Source: Anaerolineaceae bacterium (GTDB lineage Bacteria > Chloroflexota > Anaerolineae > Anaerolineales > Anaerolineaceae). From it: a stretch of DNA of 6,299 bases. The notes under the pieces are model-generated. The model saw nothing but the letters and a program-made list of their open reading frames with translations, was not told where the DNA came from and made no database searches. Each line of letters starts with the position of its first letter. Position 1 is the first letter of the stretch. The position numbers and the translations under genes were made by a program. Of this stretch, positions 1-5,793 are shown piece by piece. The stretch spans positions 1-6,299 of the forward strand of contig JAIOTF010000259.1 of the NCBI GenBank assembly GCA_021107195.1, written 5' to 3'.

Positions 1-354
1 ATCATCATCATTGTCGCCAATGATGGCACAGTGTCAGGCTCGATAACTTCACTCTGGACCACAGGTCCGTCTGAACCCATCGAATGGGAGAGTGAACCGA
101 ATGGCCCGCTGCATAGCTGTGTTTCGAATATAACGATCACTGAAAATGGGACCCTTAGCGGAAAGCTGACCGGCGATAGCGGAAAGATTGATGTTCAACT
201 GGCCTTCAACAAAGTGATCGAACGGTTTGACTGTCCCGGTGAGACTCTGGTGCAAGATGATAACAGCACCTTCCAGGCTGATGTGATCATTTCCAGTAAC
301 ACCATGGCAGGCACCATGCCCGAAGGCTTTACCTTCCTCGCGACAAAAAACTGA
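1..354 (+). CDS. C-terminal part of a beta-rich, probably exported protein (5' end outside window)
   Basis: The frame is open from base 1, so the gene starts left of the window; 117 residues and the stop (TGA) are visible. A GTG at 31 is available as a start, but the frame continues upstream without a stop and no ribosome site precedes it, so I treat the gene as partial. The visible part is polar with alternating hydrophobic residues, many Thr/Ser/Gly/Asn and two cysteines (visible residues 40 and 78) that could form a disulfide. Two segments have a similar strand-turn-strand character (around ITITENGTLSGKL and VIISSNTMAGTM). This suggests a secreted or lipid-anchored beta-sandwich or barrel, but no signal peptide can be seen. 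I do not recognise the family. It converges on the membrane-protein gene and is followed by a strong hairpin at 381-420. Confidence 0.7.
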   Translation: MIIIVANDGTVSGSITSLWTTGPSEPIEWESEPNGPLHSCVSNITITENGTLSGKLTGDSGKIDVQLAFNKVIERFDCPGETLVQDDNSTFQADVIISSNTMAGTMPEGFTFLATKN

Positions 355-380
355 TATTGAAACAATCTGAAATTAAAAGG

Positions 381-420
381 AAGCCGCCCTTCTGCATAAC
401 CACTGCAAGAAGGGCGGCTT
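381..420. terminator. Shared terminator hairpin between convergent genes
   Basis: A 13-bp perfect stem (AAGCCGCCCTTCT at 381-393 with its complement at 408-420) closes a loop that can add three more pairs (GCA 394-396 with TGC 404-406). It lies 26 bp past the stop of the partial gene and 20 bp past the stop of the minus-strand membrane protein. On the minus strand the stem is followed by CCTTTTAATTT, a fair U-rich tail. On the plus strand the tail is TTCCTGTTCATT, which is weaker. Position and stem strength support a bidirectional intrinsic terminator, better for the minus strand. Confidence 0.75.
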
Positions 421-440
421 TCCTGTTCATTCGCTGCTTA

Positions 441-1325
441 TCAAAACCGTCTCAATACCGTGCCAAACAAAACTACAAACACGCCATTGATCAAGCCCAG
501 CAGAAAAACAGGTTGGTTGAGGTCAACAACATCACCGGCTCCCAGAAGGAGGAAAACGAAGAGCACCAGAATGACACAGCCAAAGGCTAGAAACGCCCCA
601 AAAGTCAGGTCCATGATCTGCTTTTCGTCCAGCAGGGCATTTAACTTCTTCTGCCGGTTGCGCAGCAGCCAATAGAGGGCGATCAGGATCAGCGGGGCGA
701 CCGCCAGCCCGGCCAGGGCCAGCAGCCAGCTTACCCGGTAGCGCTCTGCCAGGGGTAATAAATTGGGTGGGAACAGCAAGACCAGCCCCACCACGGCACA
801 CACCACCCCCACCTGATTCAGACTGATAAAGACCGCATCATCCCCGCAGCGGATGCGCTCGAAAAGCATGACATCCGGCTGCGGTGCCGTGCGCGCCTGC
901 AAGAACAGCCCGACCAGCATCACCAGCAGTTGATAACCAGAGATGGCAAACAGCATCGTCCATTCCACGCTCACATCCCAGATGAGGTATTCTTTGCCCA
1001 GGTCGTGCAGCAGGGCGGCATCACTGAGGATAAGGATACCGGAGAAAATGACGGCGCTGAAGAACGCCGCATTGAGAAATCCCGGCGGCTCCTGTGCCGT
1101 CAGACGCCGCACACTCATCACCAAAAGGAACAGGTGGAATATGGCGATAATGAAGATGGAGAAAACAATGCCGATGGTGATCCGGTCAATTTGCGGGGTG
1201 AGTTCCGTCAAGGAAGGCACCAGCAAGGCACGCAGTTTGAAGTAAGCCCAAAAGCAATAACTCATCGCCAGCACGGCGAGCGCTCCTAAACCAATCAGGA
1301 TTTTCTTTGCAGTCATCGTTTTCAT
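441..1325 (-). CDS. Polytopic membrane protein of unknown function (about 8 TM segments)
   Basis: With the start at 1325 the protein has 294 residues, rich in Leu/Val/Ile/Phe, with about eight hydrophobic helices. Recognisable segments begin near ILIGLGALAVLAM (just after the basic N-terminus MKTMTAKK), ITIGIVFSIFIIA, FFSAVIFSGILIL, FAISGYQLLVMLVG, VGVVCAVVGLVLLF, LALAGLAVAPLILIALYW, FGCVILVLFVFLLL and FLLGLINGVFVVLFG. Loops carry charged patches (LLRNRQKKLNALLDEKQ) that would face the cytoplasm. The frame stays open back to a TTG at 1454, but that stretch covers a -10-like box (1390-1395) and has poor coding character. ATGs at 1337, 1325 and 1316 are possible; none has a strong Shine-Dalgarno, and only a GGG lies seven bases before 1325. 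I recognise no family, catalytic motif or transporter signature. It is divergent from the cupin gene. Confidence 0.75.
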   Translation of the reverse strand: MKTMTAKKILIGLGALAVLAMSYCFWAYFKLRALLVPSLTELTPQIDRITIGIVFSIFIIAIFHLFLLVMSVRRLTAQEPPGFLNAAFFSAVIFSGILILSDAALLHDLGKEYLIWDVSVEWTMLFAISGYQLLVMLVGLFLQARTAPQPDVMLFERIRCGDDAVFISLNQVGVVCAVVGLVLLFPPNLLPLAERYRVSWLLALAGLAVAPLILIALYWLLRNRQKKLNALLDEKQIMDLTFGAFLAFGCVILVLFVFLLLGAGDVVDLNQPVFLLGLINGVFVVLFGTVLRRF

Positions 1326-1368
1326 AATTGTGCCCATTCGCAAAATATACGATCCGGGATTTACCCTT

Positions 1369-1395
1369 CTGACAAATATGAATTGCACTATAATA
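1369..1395. promoter_or_regulatory. Candidate overlapping divergent promoters
   Basis: The plus strand carries a consensus TATAAT at 1389-1394. The minus strand reads TATTAT over 1395-1390. Both can serve as -10 boxes, for the cupin (leader about 120 nt) and the membrane protein (leader about 55 nt) respectively. A CTGACA at 1369-1374 resembles a plus-strand -35 but sits only 14 bp from the -10, which is short. No clear -35 was found for the minus strand. If both are used they would exclude each other. Confidence 0.35.
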
Positions 1396-1514
1396 CTACC
1401 AGCAGCGAGCAAGGACGATTCGTAGCAATTGAACAGGAATGCCGTTTGGGCCAATGACTGCTGTCATCTCCTCCTCACTTCGCATGCCTGGTAAGAATAA
1501 AACTTAAAATCTTT

Positions 1515-1519
1515 GGAGG
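1515..1519 (+). promoter_or_regulatory. Ribosome binding site that fixes the cupin start
   Basis: GGAGG ends five bases before the ATG at 1525. The in-frame TTG at 1513 overlaps this site and so cannot be the start. Confidence 0.85.
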
Positions 1520-1524
1520 TTTCT

Positions 1525-1944
1525 ATGGGATCCGCTGTTCATCGTTTTACAGGCACACAATACAACTACAATTGGGAAAATGCAACTTCTCACAGTATAC
1601 CAACGGATAGTACTGCCAAACTCGTCGAAAAAAAGGTGGTCATTGGACCGCAGGACAGTTCCAATAATTTTGTGTTCCGCTATTTTGTCATCCAGCCGGG
1701 CGGCAATTCAACCATCCCCGATCAACATGTTCATGACCACGGGGTTTACGTCCTGCATGGAAGTGGCGAAGTGCAATTGAATGGAGAAGTCTATCCCATC
1801 CACGAGCGGGACATGATCTATATTGCCCCGAATGACGTGCACGGTTTGGTCAACACCGGTGACGTCCCGCTTGGTTTTATCTGTGTGATCCCCAACAAAA
1901 CGCGCCTCAACGAATATTTTGCTTTGAGCGGCAAAGAGAAATAA
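1525..1944 (+). CDS. Small single-domain cupin protein
   Basis: A 139-residue protein with one double-stranded beta-helix cupin domain covering about residues 49-123. Cupin motif 1 is visible as PGG (58-60) followed by QHVHDHGVYVLHGSG (67-81), giving His68 and His70 of the HxH metal pair plus His72. Motif 2 is ERDMIYIAPNDVHGLVN (94-110), with His106 as the third metal ligand and the usual closing Asn110. The Glu that normally follows HxH is absent; His72 lies near that place, so the metal site is His-rich. The N-terminal ~45 residues are polar and not typical of the barrel core. Stand-alone cupins of this size can be dioxygenases, isomerases or sugar- or ligand-binding modules, so no reaction can be assigned. 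There is no signal peptide, so it should be cytoplasmic. The start is set by a good Shine-Dalgarno (GGAGG, five-base spacing). It appears monocistronic, with a divergent neighbour upstream and a convergent one downstream. Confidence 0.88.
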   Translation: MGSAVHRFTGTQYNYNWENATSHSIPTDSTAKLVEKKVVIGPQDSSNNFVFRYFVIQPGGNSTIPDQHVHDHGVYVLHGSGEVQLNGEVYPIHERDMIYIAPNDVHGLVNTGDVPLGFICVIPNKTRLNEYFALSGKEK

Positions 1945-2004
1945 TTTCTTATCGCCTCACTTACCTGGGCAGACAAGATCAGCAGTATTACAACCACCTC
2001 TACT

Positions 2005-2032
2005 TATTGAGATTCATATAAATCAGTTAACA
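2005..2032 (+). repeat. Dispersed 28-bp repeat, copy 1
   Basis: The segment runs from TATTGAGATTC to AGTTAACA and matches 6024-6051 at 23 of 28 positions without gaps, in the same orientation. The two ends (TATTGAG and AGTTAACA) are identical and the changes are internal. It lies 60 bp after the cupin stop. The other copy lies 26 bp after the stop of the DUF6485-like gene, so both follow plus-strand genes. The rest of 1945-2121 shows nothing beyond a weak TCTTCT/AGAAGA hairpin at 2078-2098. Confidence 0.55.
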
Positions 2033-2121
2033 AACATCGCAGCGGCGCAGCATGATCTCTGATTACAGTTTCCTGTTTCTTCTGGTTTTCTGAGAAGATG
2101 CGCGCTAACTAAAGTGCGGGC

Positions 2122-2156
2122 AAAAAAAGCGGCGGCAGTTTGAACCGCCGCCGCTT
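2122..2156 (-). terminator. Intrinsic terminator of the lipoprotein gene
   Basis: Read on the minus strand, a 10-bp GC-rich stem (GCCGCCGCTT at 2147-2156 with AAGCGGCGGC at 2127-2136, 10-base loop) ends in seven consecutive U (A run at 2122-2128). It lies 26 bp past the minus-strand stop at 2183. In the plus direction the following bases (GAAATTCTGTTTTA) are only weakly U-rich, so it may also partly stop cupin transcripts. Confidence 0.9.
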
Positions 2157-2182
2157 GAAATTCTGTTTTATGAGAAGTAGCA

Positions 2183-3199
2183 CTATTCCCACGTCATATA
2201 GTCTATACTCAGTATATGTCCATTATAGGCGGTGATTTTAAATTTCCCTATGCGCCCTTGATTTGTTTTATAACAAATATAGTGATTTACTACTGCGTTT
2301 GATAGCGCAATCTTATTACCACTTACCGGAGCCCCCGTGCATTGGCTTAAGTCAGGAGATGCGAAACCCCAGTCGACAAATAAGGCTCCGTTTTTGGGAG
2401 TAATATATTTTTCGATTGCGGTAACACCCTCAAACCAGAAATCTTGATCCGAAGATGATAATCCTTCGTCTAAATCAGCAAGATAAGATGAAAGAATATC
2501 CATCGTTCCTGATGAATGTAGTGGCGGCGGGGGAGGTGGCAATGTGGGGAAAGGTGTATTTGTCGGCACCGGTGTCGGGTTAGGCACAACGATCTTGACC
2601 CAAAACGGTCCCTGACCACCGGCATTGATCCCGAAAACGATATTATCCGGTGAGCGCAGCTTGAATCTGCCCTGATAAGTTCCCGGATTAGCGGGCGCGG
2701 TCAAATTAACCGAGATATCTACCGTCGCCCCCGGTGCGACAGTTCCCCCGGTAACAGTGGAAGTGGCTGGCGCGCCCATTTGATCGCCGCCATCAAAGAG
2801 CAGCACATATCCCGAAGTCCATGTGCAGGAACCGTTATTTTTGAGCCGCCAGGTTTTTGTGAAAGCTGTCCCTGCCGGAACCTCTGTATTATCTGCGTAC
2901 GTAACATCTGTAACAAAGCTGGCACGATTACAGGGAACTGGCGTCTTCGTCGCCGTGACAGAAAGCATGGTTGGCATCAATGTGTTCGTCGGCAAGGCAG
3001 TTGCTTCGGGCGCAGTTGTTGCTGAAGGTAAAGTGGATACCGCAGTCTCAGCTGCTTGTGTTAAAACGGTTTCTGCTGTTGATGCGACAGTGGTCGCGTC
3101 AACAGCCTCGGAACTCTCTCTCTGAGGAAGGTTACACGCTCCCAGCAAAATTACGCTCAGAATCAGGATCGGAATTAAAAGATATTTTGACTTTTTCAT
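2183..3199 (-). CDS. Lipoprotein with NBR1-type Ig-like domain and an unassigned C-terminal domain
   Basis: This 338-residue protein starts with a lipoprotein signal peptide: KKSK, a hydrophobic stretch and the lipobox LGAC, with Cys22 as the lipidated residue, so it should be anchored outside the cytoplasmic membrane. Residues 23-89 are a Thr/Ala/Pro-rich tether. Residues 90-203 match the Ig-like fold first described next to human BRCA1 (NBR1): FVTDVTYADN at 95-104, FTKTWRLKNNGSCTW at 113-127, GTY at 173-175, and closing FWVKI at 199-203. Cys90 and Cys125 may pair. Residues 206-232 are a proline linker with six consecutive Pro. Residues 233-338 form a separate domain (WFEGVTAIEKYI; Cys287 and Cys309; ends DYMTWE) that I do not recognise. 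The Ig-like unit probably presents the C-terminal domain or binds a wall or polymer ligand (inference). The start ATG at 3199 has AGAGGAG six bases upstream. A promoter lies upstream and a terminator downstream, so the gene looks monocistronic. Confidence 0.88.
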   Translation of the reverse strand: MKKSKYLLIPILILSVILLGACNLPQRESSEAVDATTVASTAETVLTQAAETAVSTLPSATTAPEATALPTNTLMPTMLSVTATKTPVPCNRASFVTDVTYADNTEVPAGTAFTKTWRLKNNGSCTWTSGYVLLFDGGDQMGAPATSTVTGGTVAPGATVDISVNLTAPANPGTYQGRFKLRSPDNIVFGINAGGQGPFWVKIVVPNPTPVPTNTPFPTLPPPPPPLHSSGTMDILSSYLADLDEGLSSSDQDFWFEGVTAIEKYITPKNGALFVDWGFASPDLSQCTGAPVSGNKIALSNAVVNHYICYKTNQGRIGKFKITAYNGHILSIDYMTWE

Positions 3200-3233
3200 A
3201 GCATTCTCCTCTTTGCTCTCTATTTATAATCTT

Positions 3234-3262
3234 ATTATAGAAAGCAACCAACTAATCCGCAA
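3234..3262 (-). promoter_or_regulatory. Promoter of the lipoprotein gene
   Basis: On the minus strand TTGCGG (3262-3257) is separated by exactly 17 bp from a consensus TATAAT (3239-3234). The expected start is near 3227, giving a leader of about 28 nt that contains the AGAGGAG ribosome site. The -35 matches the sigma-70 consensus in its first three bases only; the -10 is perfect. Confidence 0.6.
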
Positions 3263-3315
3263 GTACCCAAAAGGCCTAAAGGACGGCTGGCTAAGAGCTT
3301 GCTCAAGAATAACAT

Positions 3316-3402
3316 CCTCTCACCCCATTCCCCAACCCTCGCACAGCATACTCGCAGAGTGCTTCCCCGACAAGCAGAGAAAATCGAGGTAAGGGAAGGG
3401 AG
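3316..3402. repeat. Degenerate pyrimidine/purine inverted repeat
   Basis: A C/T-rich arm (3316-3341, CCTCTCACCCC through CCCTCG) faces a G/A-rich arm (3385-3402, CGAGGTAAGGGAAGGGAG). They pair imperfectly: CCTCG with CGAGG, CCC with GGG, and TT with AA, with bulges. A small inner hairpin ACTC-GCA-GAGT sits at 3350-3360. The look is that of the dispersed 'ccctcaccccaaccctc' type of non-coding repeat seen in many bacterial genomes (from memory), here decayed. Confidence 0.4.
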
Positions 3403-3527
3403 CAAAACATAAAAGAACACGGGAAGTTTTTTTCAGACAGCTACTAAACATCCAGTTCCATCAACAGCCGGTTTGACAGCTCTCCAAAAACAATGTAACA
3501 AATGAGAGAAAAGGACTGATTTTTTCT

Positions 3528-3549
3528 CAGGCACAAGCGCCTGTTTTTT
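3528..3549 (+). terminator. Orphan plus-strand terminator-like hairpin
   Basis: CAGGC (3528-3532) and GCCTG (3539-3543) form a 5-bp stem with a six-base loop, followed directly by six T (3544-3549). A second hairpin just before it pairs GAGAAAA (3506-3512) with TTTTCTC (3522-3528). No plus-strand gene lies upstream; a consensus TTGACA at 3473-3478 is the only promoter-like element, with a poor -10 (TAACAA, 17 bp spacing). It could end a very short RNA, attenuate read-through into the operon, or be a relic. Confidence 0.4.
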
Positions 3550-3636
3550 AACCCCGTTAAACTTCAGTCATTATTTGTCGAAAATTAACAATTAAAATCG
3601 TTACTACAAATCTGAATTGAGAATTGCTGCATTAAA

Positions 3637-3664
3637 ATATATCTGTGATATATCAATGATATAT
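3637..3664. promoter_or_regulatory. Nested AT-rich palindrome, candidate operator of the desulfidase-GntR operon
   Basis: ATATATC-N3-GATATAT occurs twice, overlapping, at 3637-3653 (spacer TGT) and 3648-3664 (spacer AAT). The two copies are shifted by 11 bp, about one helical turn. The whole 28 bp is also one near-perfect palindrome centred on GATATATC (3647-3654), with 24 of 28 positions symmetric. It covers the place of the -35 element and ends six bases before the TATAAT at 3671. Such a layout suits a dimeric repressor binding cooperatively on one face of the helix. The obvious candidate is the GntR/FCD protein encoded in the same operon (inference). The sequence does not fit the classical FadR-type TnGTnnnACnA consensus, so another regulator is possible. 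Confidence 0.6.
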
Positions 3665-3670
3665 TTGTAT

Positions 3671-3676
3671 TATAAT
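3671..3676 (+). promoter_or_regulatory. -10 element of the desulfidase operon
   Basis: A consensus TATAAT lies 48 bp before the ATG at 3725, predicting a start near 3683 and a leader of about 42 nt. The -35 position is occupied by the AT palindrome (ATATAT at 17-bp spacing) and does not resemble TTGACA, so recognition may depend on the -10 or on a regulator. Confidence 0.55.
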
Positions 3677-3724
3677 ACTCTCATTATTCACCCCTGCTCT
3701 ATCCGCTGTTTTCGAGGAAATGCC

Positions 3725-5005
3725 ATGGAACCCAATTTAATTCACGATACCCTTCAACAAGAGATGGTCCTGTCCACAGGTTGTACAGAGGTGGGCTGTA
3801 TCGCTTTTCTTGCCGCAGTGGCAGCCAAAGAGTTAGGCGCAATTCCCGACCGGATTGATTTGTCGGTAAGCCCGAACATTCTGAAGAATGGCATCCATGT
3901 GCGCGTGCCCGGCACAAAAGGACGCGGTTTGCCGATCGCAGCGGCAATGGGCAGCGTGCTCCAGGACCCGCAAGCGGGACTGTCGATTCTGGAGCATGTC
4001 TCACCGGATCAGTTGACCGAAGCAGAGAAACTCGTTGACGGAAAAAAGGTGCATGTAGCTTTGGAGGCGACGGATCAACTGATCTATGCCCGCGCAACGC
4101 TGGAGAAAAACGGCCACACCGTTACCGCCACGCTGAGCGGGAACCACCAGCACATCAGCAAGATCACCAAAGATGATCAGGTATGTTATCTCGATGAAGA
4201 TGACAGTAAAGATGCCGCGCTGGAAAACCATCGTTTACGCAGCATCCCCGGAGAGATATTGATCAAGGCAGCATTAGCGGAAGACCCTGCAACATATGAT
4301 TTCTTGTGGGATGCGGCGCAGATCAATTTTCGGGCGGCGCAGGTGGGTTTGGAAAAGAATCATAACGGCCTGGGCCATGCCCTGCAGAAAATGCAAAAAG
4401 GACTGCCCCTGCCCTATGCAGCCATTCATCAGGCGCAGTTGTGGACCAGCGCAGCCAGCGAAGCACGCATGGGCGGATTGGCCGTACCGGTGATGTCGAT
4501 CTCAGGCAGCGGCAATCACGGTATCGCTAATTTTTTGGGGATGTATGGAGCAGGCATGGCATTGAATGCGTCACGAAAAGACATCATCCGTGCGCTGATC
4601 TTAAGCTCTGTGCTGACGGTATATGTCAAGGAATATACAGGGCGGGTGACAGCATACTGTGGTTCGGCGCTGGCGCCCACTTCGGGGGTGGCGGCAGGGA
4701 CGATTCTCCTGCTGGGCGGCGATGTTAAAACGATGCTGGCGGCCATCCGAACCGTATTGGGGACGTATACGGGGATCTTATGCGATGGGGCAAAGGAATC
4801 CTGTGCATACAAAGTCAGCCGGGGCGTCTCGGCGGCGGTGGAAGCAGCTTTTCTGGCAATGGAACAGACTGCGGTCCCATCGGTGAACGGGGTTGTAGGG
4901 GAAAGCCTGGAAGAGACCCTGGAAAACCTGGAGAAAGTGAACAATCCGGGAATGCTGGAAACGGACCGGATGGTTCTGGAGATAATTCGCGAGAGAACCG
5001 ATTAA
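3725..5005 (+). CDS. cyuA: L-cysteine desulfidase family protein (CyuA/UPF0597 type, [4Fe-4S])
   Basis: This 426-residue protein has the length and motifs of the L-cysteine desulfidase family, whose characterised members convert L-cysteine to pyruvate, ammonia and sulfide using a [4Fe-4S] cluster. Seen here: the N-terminal STGCTEVGC (17-25) with the conserved family Cys at 20, the glycine-rich ISGSGNHGIANF (259-270), and three C-terminal cysteines, Cys312 (TAYCGSALAPTSG), Cys353 and Cys360 (GILCDGAKESC). Their 41- and 7-residue spacing closely matches the cluster cysteines I recall for the Methanocaldococcus jannaschii enzyme. The fold is related to the alpha part of Fe-S L-serine dehydratases, so serine or another amino acid is an alternative substrate. 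There is no signal peptide, so it should be cytoplasmic. I chose ATG 3725 because AGGA lies six bases upstream; the longer frame from TTG 3617 would run through the promoter. It is the first gene of an operon with the GntR gene, 47 bp downstream. The symbol follows the E. coli homologue; orthology is untested. Confidence 0.88.
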   Translation: MEPNLIHDTLQQEMVLSTGCTEVGCIAFLAAVAAKELGAIPDRIDLSVSPNILKNGIHVRVPGTKGRGLPIAAAMGSVLQDPQAGLSILEHVSPDQLTEAEKLVDGKKVHVALEATDQLIYARATLEKNGHTVTATLSGNHQHISKITKDDQVCYLDEDDSKDAALENHRLRSIPGEILIKAALAEDPATYDFLWDAAQINFRAAQVGLEKNHNGLGHALQKMQKGLPLPYAAIHQAQLWTSAASEARMGGLAVPVMSISGSGNHGIANFLGMYGAGMALNASRKDIIRALILSSVLTVYVKEYTGRVTAYCGSALAPTSGVAAGTILLLGGDVKTMLAAIRTVLGTYTGILCDGAKESCAYKVSRGVSAAVEAAFLAMEQTAVPSVNGVVGESLEETLENLEKVNNPGMLETDRMVLEIIRERTD

Positions 5006-5052
5006 AGCCCAATCAAATAATCGCTGCGGAGCACTGACAACAAGCGAGGAAA

Positions 5053-5736
5053 ATGATGAACAACAGCAAGGAATCCTTAGCCGAACAGGCATACCGCCTG
5101 CTGAAGAAAGACATCATCACCTGTAAGCTGCCGCCAGGCGAACAGATCGCCCAGGGGAGTCTGACGGAACGCTACAAGATCGGAACCACACCCGTCCGGG
5201 AAGCCCTGCAAAGGCTGTCACTTGAAGGTTTTGTGCAGTCAATCCCCCGCCTGGGATATATCGTTACGCCAATCACTTTTTCCGATGTGCATGAAATCTA
5301 CGAACTGCGCATGATCGCCGAAGTGGCTTCTGTGCGTTTGGCTGCACTGCGTTCGCCGCAGAACGCTCTCAACAAGCTGATGAGCCGTTCCGATTTCAGC
5401 TATATCTATCAGGATATTGAGAGTTACAAGGTCTTTCTGGGAAAGAACCGGGACTTTCACATTAGCATAGCACAACTATCCGGCAACCAGCGGCTCGTGG
5501 ATCTGATCTCCAGCCTGCTGGACGAACTGACCCGCCTGTTTCATTTGGGGTTAGGCATCCGCGACAGTGCCGCCGAGATGCACGATGCCCACACGGCGCT
5601 GGCACAGGCCATCCGGGAGCGCAACCCGAACCGGGCGGAACAGATCGTGCGCAATGAAATTGAAATGTCACAAAACCGGGTACTGGAAGCGCTGACCAAA
5701 AGGAACGCGCCTTCAAGCCCCGGACTTTATCTCTAA
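5053..5736 (+). CDS. GntR-family transcription regulator, FCD (FadR-like) subfamily
   Basis: A 227-residue DNA-binding regulator. Residues 8-74 are the GntR winged helix-turn-helix: AYRLLKKDIITCKLPPGEQI, then GTTPVREALQRLSLEGFV (44-61) as the recognition region, and the wing RLGYIVTPI. Residues about 78-215 are the all-helical FCD ligand domain: YELRMIAE (83-90), DFH with His136, GNQRL (144-148), and His180 in DAHTALAQAI. FCD proteins often bind a metal and a carboxylate through Asp/Asn-His-His-His. Here Asn132 stands at the first place and the third His seems replaced near Glu202, so the metal site may be altered (my alignment by eye). The gene lies 47 bp after the desulfidase, suggesting co-transcription and autoregulation through the palindrome at 3637-3664. 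The ligand may be cysteine or a related acid (inference). Two adjacent ATGs exist; AGGA sits at a better distance from the second (5056), which may be the true start. Confidence 0.9.
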   Translation: MMNNSKESLAEQAYRLLKKDIITCKLPPGEQIAQGSLTERYKIGTTPVREALQRLSLEGFVQSIPRLGYIVTPITFSDVHEIYELRMIAEVASVRLAALRSPQNALNKLMSRSDFSYIYQDIESYKVFLGKNRDFHISIAQLSGNQRLVDLISSLLDELTRLFHLGLGIRDSAAEMHDAHTALAQAIRERNPNRAEQIVRNEIEMSQNRVLEALTKRNAPSSPGLYL

Positions 5737-5748
5737 GCAGTTCAGTCA

Positions 5749-5767
5749 GGCAGGTTTTCCCCCTGCC
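5749..5767 (+). other. Small hairpin in the GntR-DUF6485 gap
   Basis: GGCAGG (5749-5754) pairs with CCTGCC (5762-5767) around a seven-base loop, 12 bp after the GntR stop. No U-run follows, so it is unlikely to terminate. It may protect the upstream mRNA end or uncouple translation of the next gene. Confidence 0.35.
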
Positions 5768-5793
5768 CCGCACCCTTCCAAAGGAATTTAACC

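Larger units (their letters stand above)
3200..3724. other. Long intergenic region between divergent transcription units
   Basis: About 525 bp separate the lipoprotein gene (minus) from the desulfidase operon (plus). No convincing gene is present: a minus-strand 61-codon open frame at 3235-3420 only overlies the lipoprotein promoter and a low-complexity C/T-rich repeat, with no ribosome site. The region holds the lipoprotein promoter, the degenerate inverted repeat at 3316-3402, a consensus TTGACA at 3473-3478, a terminator-like hairpin at 3528-3549, the nested palindrome at 3637-3664 and the operon -10 at 3671-3676. From about 3580 onward it becomes markedly AT-rich. Confidence 0.7.

Noticed and set aside
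532..801. 89-codon minus-strand frame inside the membrane-protein gene
   Set aside because: It overlaps the hydrophobic-helix coding frame of the same strand in another phase, with Gly/Arg/Pro/Ala-rich shadow composition.
1326..1454. N-terminal extension of the membrane protein from a TTG at 1454
   Set aside because: It covers the candidate promoter and lacks membrane-protein or signal character before the natural MKTMTAKK start.
3235..3420. 61-codon minus-strand open frame upstream of the lipoprotein gene
   Set aside because: It overlaps the lipoprotein promoter and a C/T-rich inverted repeat, has low-complexity composition, no ribosome site and no recognisable protein character.
3616..3640. 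Possible third copy of the 28-bp repeat (TTGAGAATTGCTGCATTAA)
   Set aside because: It needs a gap of three or four bases and lacks the AGTTAACA end that the other two copies share; chance similarity in AT-rich DNA is likely.
3644..3660. CRP-like site starting with TGTGA upstream of the desulfidase
   Set aside because: The second half-site TCACA is absent; the ATATATC/GATATAT symmetry explains the sequence better.
3617..3724. N-terminal extension of the desulfidase from a TTG at 3617
   Set aside because: The extension runs through the operator-like palindrome and the TATAAT box. The ATG at 3725 has a proper Shine-Dalgarno and gives the normal family N-terminus.
4516..4944. 142-codon minus-strand open frame inside the desulfidase gene
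   Set aside because: It lies entirely antisense within a strongly conserved gene and has the composition of a shadow frame.
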